Shown here one piece after another: positions 55,910-64,000 of a DNA stretch of 64,000 nt. The DNA lies in the NCBI GenBank assembly GCA_963855995.1, contig OY979717.1, positions 69,238,354 through 69,302,353 of the forward strand, in the 5' to 3' direction. This DNA is from Muricea muricata. Lineage: Eukaryota; Cnidaria; Anthozoa; Malacalcyonacea; Plexauridae. A model generated the notes under the pieces. The model ran no database searches. It was not told the origin of the DNA and was given only the letters and a program-made list of their open reading frames with translations. Position numbers and translations under genes: made by a program. Positions within the stretch are counted from its first letter, which is position 1. Each line of letters begins with the position of its first letter.

Positions 55910-55937
55910 ATGATATCTTCGTCTGATGAAACCAGTG
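55910..55937 (+). CDS. ASB-like, coding exon 1
   Basis: ATGATATCTTCG...ACCAGTG|GTAAGT, nine codons plus one base. An AG just upstream (TTGTTCAAG|GTTGCC) may be the acceptor of a 5'UTR intron. The start is supported by the following acidic DETSEYDSDETND sequence after splicing, but an earlier exon cannot be excluded. Confidence 0.6.
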
Positions 55938-58900
55938 GTAAGTACAAAATGCAACATTATGTCTTTCATCAAGCCTATATACATGATTAATTATAACGTG
56001 CATTTGCAAGAATGACTGAAATTTGTGATATACACATAATAAGCTACATTAAAGTCACAGCTGCTGTGTAGGCTGTTGAATTAGGCAAATCTTGTGGGCT
56101 CCATGAGAAAGGGTTAATTCATCCAAATGCAAAATCCAAGTTAAAAAGATGCAATTACATCAAATAATATACAGTACCTGGTACTATTTTTGAAGTAGTT
56201 GGTTTTTCCTGAAAAATTCAGGGTTGAAGTATAAATCAGGCACTAAAACTTGTGTTTTCATTTAGAATATGATAGTGATGAAACCAATGATGGCAATGTA
56301 TTATACCAGTACCCAATTCATGAGGCTGTTTTTGAAGGAGATTGTGAAAAAATTTTATTGTTACTTGCAGAAGGGCATAATGTAAATTTTGTGAATGACA
56401 GTGCTGAGACACCAGTTCATGTAGCTGTTTTTAACAAACAGTACAGTGCATTGAAGTTACTATTAAGTCATGATGCTCAGCCAGTTTATGAAGGTGTGTA
56501 CTGCAACCCACTGGTATATGCAACCTCAGAAGTTGATGAAGAATGTGTTCAGGTAATTGTCACTTCACTTTTTAAAATATTTAATGTGGTTTCAGGTCTT
56601 ATGCAACTAATTGAATTATTGATCCCCCAAAAAATTAACTATGAACAAGTTAAGTTCAGTCTGTGTATGTCATTCATCAACACTGATCATGATGTAATTG
56701 AGACAATTTTTGTAGATGATCAGGTAATATCTAGTCAACTAGACTTATCAACTCTGCTGCAACATTTTTGGCATCATTTCACCAAGATAAAACCATAATT
56801 ACTTTTGTCATTCAATGCTAATTTGATTGTAAGAATAAAACAAGACTGTACTCTCTAGCGATTTAACACTAATTGGTCTGGATTACTTGAGTGACTAATC
56901 AATAACCATGTTTGAAAACATAAAAGGGAATGAGCAGTGGTGTCCCCAGGATGATAAAGTGGGGAGAGGACAGATTGATTTCCAAAGGTAGGATTAGAGG
57001 GCATGCTCCCAAAGAAATGTTTCATTTGTAGGGTCTCTAAAATGCTATTTTAAGCATTTTCAGGCAGGTTTATTGATAATTTAAAAGCCACATATTGGTG
57101 ATTTTTGTGCCTGTTAAACAATAATTGTATCCCCACACTTTTCATTTTTTAGAAAAATCTTAAAATCAATTGTTAAGATAACTGGAAGAGACTCATCTCC
57201 CCCAGTTCCCTCCATGGTGGCACCACTGGGGAAGAAGACTGTGAAAATAATAGTATTATTACAAATTTCAATTCTGTCAGTATTTTCCTATCATCTTAAA
57301 GTTTGCTGTTTTTTACTGCTCATGAAGCACCCCCCCTCTCCAAAACTGAATGAGAACTGGGTACCATTATCACTACTCACTCAAAGCTAGTTCTCATGAT
57401 GAAAAGAAGAAAGTCAATATTTCGCCTGACCGTACGTTTTGAACGACAACTTTGATTTCCTTTCTCAGCTGGGAAAGTGGATAGGGTAGGTTAGGTAATA
57501 CAGTCCAGATGTGGCAAAAATTAAATACCCGTATGCACATACAAGTTACGAGAGAAATCATATTCTAATGACAAGGACAAATCTACAGGGGCAATGTGTG
57601 CTTGGTCGGATATACAACATAGCAATAACTGCAATTGGTAGAATCATACTAGTATACTATTGCAAATGCTGTAATTTGATTGGTTACTCTACTCGCCATC
57701 TATTCCTCGATTGATAGCGAGTAGCGAAACAATGATCTTCCTGTAGAGATTTCTTTTAAAAAAATTGCTTAAAAATCAAATTTTTTGTTGAATATTCCAT
57801 GTTTGACCTCTGATTCTACTAAAACAATTAGATTACTCGCTCTCGATTTCTATCCGGTGATAGTTGATTCAGGCTTCGCCCTCATCAACTATCACCGCAA
57901 AGAAATCTCGAGCTCGTAATCGGCTAATTGTTAATAATTAGATGCTACTCGTTGCCTTTACAAGATTGTCGTACGGTAAAGTCCCCAGAAAATAGGTTGT
58001 GAATTGCTCGTAGTATGCATATTGCTCGTAGTGAATAAAAATACGGATAAAAGATAGTTTTTAGCAAAATGTATCCGCGTCTTACGTCATATGTTCATCT
58101 GTACAGAAACCGAAAATTAGTGAACGAATGAAATCTACAGTGGACAACGGATTAATAAATTCAACGATTTTTTTGCACAAAAGAAGCAAGACGTGGATAC
58201 ATTTGTGTCTACTTTGTAACAGTGTGTATGTATATGCAGGATATATATACAAACAACAAATACGGAATACTTCATCCAAAAGCGGCAAATGTTGTATCCG
58301 TTACAAAAATTGAGAAATTATGGTGCTTCCAACCTGAAATCTTTCTGCTCACTACTGTGTTACAACGGTTACAATTAGGTCTGTTTTTGAACACGAGCCC
58401 AACTATGGCACGGAAACCATACCAATGGGCAACATAGCACCATGGAAAGAATTAAAAAAAGCAAACTTTGTTATGCAAAACCATGTAGTTGTTAAAGTTA
58501 TTCATAACATAGTATTTTTAATAAGTAAACAAGTGTTTATGTACTATTTACAAACTCGAGGCAAAGCCGATAGTTTGTATATCTGGTAGGCACGTGGATG
58601 CTCTAACACGGACACGAATGTAGTCAATGGCTTGTGAATCTAATTTTTTAGATTTATTTGCGAAGTAATTTTGAAAATACATCTTATATTAAGCGAGAAA
58701 ATCAAAGTTAAATTTGTAAAAATCAGCAGAATTGTGTTCGGGGTATGCAGACTCCTTTCCGCTCACGATTTCGTTTGTGTTTTCGTCATGAATTATTTCA
58801 CAAAATAAATACACAAAAATACAAAACATTTGTATGCAAACATATGATAATTTATGTCATTCATTTTACCATTTAACAGATTCTACTTGATTATGATTCT

Positions 58901-61900
58901 GACCCCTCTTATCAAGATGACTCTTTAGACAACCTCTGGACACCTCTACATGAAGCATGTCATCATGGCCTTACAGCTATACTTGAAAAATTCATCAACA
59001 CGAATTGTGACTTGGATGTAAAAAATGAAGACGGGGCAACTCCAATGTACATATCATGTCAATATGGGCGGAAGGAATGTTTGCAAATGTTGCTAATCCA
59101 TGGTGCTGATCCAGACATTGCGGTCCATTCTGGGGATACACCGCTACATATAGCTTGTCAAGAAGGCTATTATGATTGTGTTGCAACCCTGCTCAACTAT
59201 GGTAGGTACAAGTATCTGGAATATATCAATTGACCCACAACAACAAAAGATTTATTAAAAAAGAACTTTGTTCTTTTAAAGGCAAAATTCTAGGTGAATG
59301 TTCTTTTTATTCTTTAGCCTGCGAAGCAGAGGGGGGAAATTAAAAGAGCGCCTGCCGCCATCCCCCCGTAATTTGAAATACGCCCATTTATTAATGATGT
59401 CTAACCTTTCAACGACCGACCAATCACAGCGCATTCTAATATTAGACCGGCGAGATAATTATACATTTCGCGGGAAAATGTGTTTACAAAAATAATACCC
59501 ATTGTGTTACAAAAATAATACCCGTTGTTACGGGGGGGGGGGGGGATGGCAGCAGGTGCTCTTTCAATTTCCCCCTTAAGCCCGAGAGCGTCTGCTTTGC
59601 AGGCTATTTATTCTTGCATTCTCCGTTCCTTGTTTTAAAGATAATCTTATAAAGAACATTGGCACTAAATGTTTAGTTTCATTCACATCTTGCTTGACTT
59701 TGAGATATTTTGTGAGTAAAAATGTCACCTGACCGCCATCGTAGGTAACTTCGTTGGTGACATCGGAGCCACTAGTGACGTAACATGCATATCCTGGAGA
59801 ATCCCTTGCATGTTCGGACCAAATTATCTCAAGAATGAAGTATAGTGTGTAAAAGTTGTAAAATGCTTTTTTTCATTTCAAAATTATTCTAAATAATAAT
59901 ATGACAACATATATAATACAACTGTGTTACCATATATAACTAATTGATTGTCAAAAAATGTTGACCTGCACAAAAACTTATTAAAATTAGGCGTATTTTC
60001 TGATGGTTATTTCAAAACCCACCGAAGTTAAAAGTATATACGTAGGTATATACTTACTTCTGATTTCTTTACTTCTGATACTTACTTCTCGTTTCTTACT
60101 ACAGATATAAACATTGATTGTTACAATGACACGGGCGAAACTCCGTTGGCTGTAGCTTGTCTTTATGACCGATATGAATGCGCAAAGTTACTTCTTGAAA
60201 ATCACGCATCACTGACGGCAAAATACTCAAACGCCAACAAGCTGCCCATCCATTTAGCTGCACACCATTCTAGTGTGGCCTGTCTTCGTTTATTGATTGA
60301 AAATGGTGCGGATGTCAATAGCGTGTGCATGGGTTGTACGCCGTTGTACGAAGCTGTCTCTGCGAATAATTTACCTGCATGCAAGTTGTTGCTCTCACAA
60401 GGTAATGTGCTCAATGCCTCAGTCATTTGTAACCACGCCCCCCCCCCACCCCCGGGACATAGCGGGGAACTTAACACTAACCAAGTGTTAAAAACTGTTA
60501 ATTTCCCCACCCCTGGTGCAAAGTTACATGTTAATCCCCCGGTATGGCAAGGCCTCAAAACATCCAAATCAACCAGACCACACATTAATTTAAAACCTTA
60601 TGAAGTGTTAAAAATATTACGCCAATATAACAAGAAAATAGTAACAGTTAATATAACAAATATATAGCTCGTGTTTATAAATTGCGTTCAATCATGCATA
60701 TCAAATTTCAAATAGATCTTTTAATATTGCTGAAATAAATAAGGTAAAACCTGATTTAATGTATACCTACTGTAAGTTTATGAATTGCTAAGGATACATA
60801 AACATATTAAAAATCATACTTTCTACAAGTTGTTTTGTGGGACGCCATTTTAAGACAGGCTGTTAAATCCCGGTTTGATTCCCCGGTGTTAAAATTCGTA
60901 GTTAATTCCACGGCACTACGGGGCATATTGCGCTGTTAAATGGCGTTAAATCCCCGTTATATTTTTGAACATCCCCGCTATGTCCCGGGGGTGGGGGGGG
61001 GCGTGGTTACAAATAACTGAGGCATAAATCTCGTGTTCTTTATTGCTGTGTAAAAAGGATCTGTTGAAGGGATATGCCAGTATATTTCTTTTTGGCGTAT
61101 CGATAAGAATCTATTGTAATATCCGTTCTTAAATGGTTCGTAGCATGCTCCGTTTCCGAAATATTGAAAGACTTGACTACACCAACCGCCCGCCATCTTG
61201 TTTTTCAATTTGGTCTATTTAATGACGTCACAACGGGTTTGACTGTATAAAACATGTTGTTAATAACTGTCAGTTAGTTAAAAATCAATGAAATCTTCTT
61301 GAACACTTTGCAATTTACGTACGAACTGCACACGTACAAGTTCAGATGGATTTTAACATTAAACATTTTTGAAGATAATTTTACTTTGTTCCGACGTCAT
61401 GGATATTTTAAGATGGCGCATGACTGGTGTCTTTGTCCTTTAACATTTCGGAACAAACTAAGCATGTTATCAAAAGTTTAACAATCATTCACTTCAGGTT
61501 CTTATCCATAAGCCAAACCAAAAATATATGGCCACGTCCCGTTAACAGTTAAGACCTTTTAACCTTTTCACAATTTCTAGTGCCGTTTTCTTCTAATAGT
61601 TGTATAGATGATATACAGGGTGTGTAAAAAACCCCACAAATTCAACAGGCTGCCACGCATCATATGTTGAATTTGACGATTCGTTGTCTCGAGCGGGATT
61701 TGAACTCGCGTATTCGGGTTTCTAGACCACTCATGGATGACCTATGAAAACCAGGCCTATCAACGCCTCATAAACCAACATGACAAAATTTGCTTCTTCA
61801 TTTCCCAACGATGAGAGAATGTGAATTTGACCGGAAATTTATATTTGAAGTGTACTTGTTCATTTCATGTTGTTAGGATAGAAGAAAAGTATAACTGATA

Positions 61901-62885
61901 AGCTTAAAAACTCCTCTTTGTTGCATGTAGGCTGTTGAATTTGTGGGGTTTTTTCGAGACACCCGGTATAGATTAATTGTTTACAAAGTTTCAAAAACTC
62001 GATAATTATTGAGCAAAAATGCAAAAGGAAATCACAGCCGCGAAAGAGTCTTTATATAAGATAAACCACACGTAGCTTTTTACAAACCTTTTGCCTCGAT
62101 TTTTTTTCGGCTTACACGTGATAAAGCGCTCCTTCTCGTGTATTAAATAGTACTTAGACCAGAGTACAAAAACTAAGTGAACATGATTTTTTCCTACAGG
62201 AGCTGACACACGTTTTGTATGCGAGATTTTTATGCTGCGCAAAACTGCCCTAATGGCTGCCGCATGTAACGGCAATGCCGAGATTATTCAAGAGCTTGTT
62301 TCCCATGGTGCCGATGTTAACCAAGCGACATTTACGTCACCTCTTATGTTGGCAGCAAGATTCAAGCATTGTGATGCCTTAAGGCAACTCTTGAGTTATA
62401 ATCCTGAGATCAACTATGTAGATGAAGGAGGGAACTCGTTGTTATCAACGTTATGTACTGTCATTGTTGCAAACTATTCTACTGATGAATATGAAGATCT
62501 GTTGCAATGTTGCCGAGAAGTGTTGACATCTGGTGCAGATATATCACATCTCGCGAAAGTGAGCAAACACTCGCCAATAATGGATCCCGTCCTTATGCGC
62601 ATGTGTGCAGATCTTATAAGACTTCTAATGGAGTTCTCTACGTGTCGAGAACATGTACAATTTTTGACCAAAATCTGCGAGACGTATATCAGTATTGAGG
62701 AAAGGTTAGAGGATTGGGAACGACTGTATAACTTTATTTGGCAACCAAGGAAGTTGGTTCACTTGTGTCGAATCAAAATAAGATGTGTTATTGGTAGAAA
62801 AAGACTGGGAATGATTAAAGAACTTCATTTACCTGAAATATTGAAGGATTATCTTCAGCACAAGGAGGAGATGACTTTTGATTGA
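55910..62885 (+). CDS. Ankyrin-repeat and SOCS-box (ASB-like) protein, complete, 5 exons, 596 aa
   Basis: Exons are 55910-55937, 56266-56723, 58880-59201, 60105-60401 and 62200-62885. Phases (1, 0, 1, 1) agree at every junction and the total is 1,788 coding bases plus TGA. About ten ankyrin repeats run from residue 25 to about 450, for example PIHEAVFEGDCEKILLLLA, TPLHEACHHG, TPLHIACQEGYYDCVATLL, KLPIHLAAHHSSVACLRLL and TALMAAACNGNAEIIQELV. The C-terminus (about 551-589) is a SOCS box: the BC box KLVHLCRIKIR fits LxxxCxxx(I/L/V), binding elongin C, and ELHLPEILKDYLQ fits the Cul5 box LxLPxxLxxYL. ASB proteins are substrate receptors of Cullin-5 ubiquitin ligases; the ankyrin part selects the target. 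The N-terminal exon is only ten residues (MISSSDETS). The closest vertebrate ASB cannot be decided by eye. Introns 2-4 carry MITEs. Confidence 0.88.
56266..56723 (+). CDS. ASB-like, coding exon 2
   Basis: Acceptor TTTTCATTTAG|AATATG and donor GATCAG|GTAATA. It encodes an acidic start and the first ankyrin repeats (IHEAVFEGDCEKILLLLA, TPVHVAVFNKQYSALKLLL). A 43-base GT...AG segment inside (56552-56594) could be read as an intron, but removing it brings an immediate in-frame stop, so it is kept. Confidence 0.82.
57638..57930 (+). mobile_element. Dispersed repeat with internal hairpin, copy 2 (in ASB intron 2)
   Basis: The second copy of the block at 23001-23290, colinear over about 290 bases with scattered differences (ATCCGGTGATAG here versus ATTCGGTGATAG). 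It lies in the 2.2 kb intron between exons 2 and 3. Confidence 0.85.
58880..59201 (+). CDS. ASB-like, coding exon 3
   Basis: Acceptor ACCATTTAACAG|ATTCTA and donor AACTATG|GTAGGT. It encodes three good ankyrin repeats (TPLHEACHHG, TPMYISCQYGRKECLQMLL, TPLHIACQEGYYDCVATLL). Confidence 0.9.
59315..59606. mobile_element. MITE with TAGCCTGCGAAGCAG ends (ASB intron 3)
   Basis: The left TAGCCTGCGAAGCAG and right CTGCTTTGCAGGCTA are inverted copies; inner arms GGGGGAAATT.AAAGAGC / GCTCTTTCAATTTCCCCC and a G-homopolymer follow. It is about 292 bases. Confidence 0.82.
60105..60401 (+). CDS. ASB-like, coding exon 4
   Basis: Acceptor TTCTTACTACAG|ATATAA and donor TCACAAG|GTAATG. It encodes repeats TPLAVACLYDRYECAKLLL, LPIHLAAHHSSVACLRLL and TPLYEAVSANNLPACKLLL. 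An open frame runs on past the donor into a transposon but is not coding. Confidence 0.9.
60414..61027. mobile_element. DNA element with TAACCACGCCCCCC ends, adjacent to ASB exon 4
   Basis: The left arm ATGCCTCAGTCATTTGTAAC with CACGCCCCCC...GGGACATAGCGGGG pairs with the right arm (CCCCGCTATGTCCCGGGGGT ... GTTACAAATAACTGAGGCAT). It is about 614 bases with no transposase frame. Its left end is 13 bases after the exon 4 donor. Confidence 0.85.
61614..61968. mobile_element. TA-flanked MITE (mariner-like) carrying a tRNA-like segment
   Basis: The ends TACAGGGTGT and ACACCCGGTA are inverted, with longer arms AAAAAACCCCACAAATTCAA / TTGAATTTGTGGGGTTTTTT, flanked by TA. Inside, on the minus strand, GTCTAGAAACCCGAATACGC and GAGTTCAAATCCCGCTCGAG (a pol III B-box-like block) match the SINE at 21631. 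It is about 355 bases. Confidence 0.78.
62200..62885 (+). CDS. ASB-like, coding exon 5 (last repeats and SOCS box)
   Basis: Acceptor TTTTTTCCTACAG|GAGCTG. It encodes the last ankyrin repeats (TALMAAACNGNAEIIQELV, SPLMLAARFKHCDALRQLL), a helical linker and the SOCS box, ending KEEMTFD and TGA at 62883-62885. A possible AATAAA signal lies at 63192. Confidence 0.9.
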
Positions 62886-63282
62886 AATTATACAAATCAA
62901 CATTTCCAACGAGACGATTTTTTATCATTGAGTTTTTACCCAATAGCCAAGAATTAACATGATAGAATTTTTGTGGGTATATTATTTCTGTTACAAATGT
63001 TACGTTAATATATTTAAAGTGCCACTGCAACGAAAAAAATTTTTGATCCAATTATAAACACAACAGAACAATATTTCTAGATGAGTAAAAATGGCGTTTT
63101 CAGTTCCTCACAATCTCGTTTCGTTTTCGAGATATTTAGGTTTTTAAAGTATGCAAATAAGATGTCTCTTGACGTCATTTACTCACTCAATAATAAATTA
63201 TATATCTAAAATAATGAATATCTTTGGATGTAATGGCCAGAACCTTTTCTAACTTTGCACGAGTGTAGTGATTAGGTAAACG

Positions 63283-64000
63283 CAGGGGCGGATCCAGACC
63301 GATGCAACCGATGCGAATGCATCGGTCAGAATTTCACGTTAATTTAATACCTCCAAGTCAAGTTTCAATAAAAACTCCAAAAAATAACAATATAAACATT
63401 TTAATCTCAAAACGTGTGCGCGTAGGGCCTATTGTGGTATTTCAATCAATAATTTTATCGATAAAAACAATGATTTCAAATGAGGAGAATTTTGATAGCC
63501 ATTTTGCGTGTTTTTTATTTATCGTCTTTTTATCGATATATATAGCGAATATTATAGCGTCAGGTTGTTGTCAAAAATGTCTGGACATCATTGTGCTTAC
63601 TTTGCATTTTTGAGTAAGCACATGCACCGATGCATGCATCGGTCATACGAGACAGTACCGCGCGATTCTATTGTTTGAAGGGTAGATTGTCCCGACTGAC
63701 CGATGCATCGAGACAGTACCGCGCGATGCCTATTGTTTGAGGGTAGATTGTGTCTCGACTGACCGATGCATCGAGACAGTACCGCGCGATGCCTATTGTT
63801 TGAGGGTAGATTGTGTCTCGACTGACCGATGCATCGAGACAGTACCGCATGATTCTTATTGTTTAAAGGGTAGATTGTCTCAACTGACCGATGCAACGGG
63901 CATCGGTGACCGATGCAAATTACTAGTTATTAATGTTTCGATTTACCGTGGAAGTATAAATTCGAGCGTTTCCCGCAACTGCACGAAGGTTTTCTCCAAG
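63283..64000. mobile_element. hAT-like element end with minisatellite, runs off the right edge
   Basis: CAGGGGCGGATCCAGACC at 63283 is a typical hAT-family end. The following GATGCAACCGATGCGAATGCATCGGTC and repeated CCGATGC words recur to about 63925. The opposite end was not found, so it may lie beyond the window. Confidence 0.5.
63649..63895. repeat. 60-63 bp minisatellite, four units
   Basis: Units of the type CGAGACAGTACCGCGCGATG...TTGTTTGAGGGTAGATTGTG...CGACTGACCGATGCAT start near 63649, 63709, 63772 and 63835. The middle two are almost identical; the outer two are diverged. A 16-bp perfect palindrome CCGATGCATGCATCGG precedes it at 63627. Confidence 0.9.

Noticed and set aside
63649..63895. 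CRISPR-like array
   Set aside because: The whole 60-63 bp unit repeats without unique spacers, in a eukaryotic sequence and next to a transposon end. It is a minisatellite.

Overview
This looks like nuclear DNA of a marine invertebrate animal, probably early-branching (cnidarian or sponge grade). That is an inference from spliced animal genes (RPA3, an ankyrin/SOCS-box protein, a FAM117/GLCCI1 relative, an MDM2-type RING) in AT-rich sequence with GT-AG introns, crowded with small palindromic DNA elements and fragments of Dong/R4-like, CR1-like, Penelope-like and Ty3/gypsy-like retroelements. There is no bacterial or phage organisation. All exon models were built by eye from splice sites, reading-phase agreement and protein motifs.

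Layout. 1-2947 (-): 5' part of a FAM117/GLCCI1-like gene that runs off the left edge. 3-12.9 kb: no recognised gene, a deleted hAT transposon (6575-7418) and small repeats. 12968-15405 (-): three-exon gene for a 155-residue acidic protein, possibly TP53INP-like, with a candidate 5' exon near 18.1-18.2 kb. 18.8-22.4 kb: palindromes, a foldback element, a tRNA-like SINE and a MITE. 22645-25342 (+): complete four-exon RPA3 gene with an E2F-like site upstream. 25.9-31.7 kb: DNA elements and two Dong/R4-like 3' ends joined at TAA repeats. 33495-45954 (-): a gene in three exons, separated by a 10.5 kb intron full of mobile-element debris, that appears to join four C1-like/DC1-like zinc fingers to a C-terminal MDM2-type RING. 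48.0-51.96 kb (+): decayed gypsy element with a nested non-LTR fragment. 53.77-53.83 kb: orphan promoter-like site. 55910-62885 (+): complete five-exon ankyrin-repeat/SOCS-box (ASB-like) gene of 596 residues. 63.28 kb to the edge: hAT-like end and a 60-63 bp minisatellite.

Nothing suggests an operon or gene cluster. Two of the five genes encode likely ubiquitin-ligase parts (ASB substrate receptor; DC1/MDM2-RING E3), RPA3 belongs to DNA replication and repair, and the TP53INP-like call (autophagy/stress) is tentative. The most unusual item is the zinc-finger/MDM2-RING gene; its 10.5 kb junction is supported by reading phase but needs transcript evidence.
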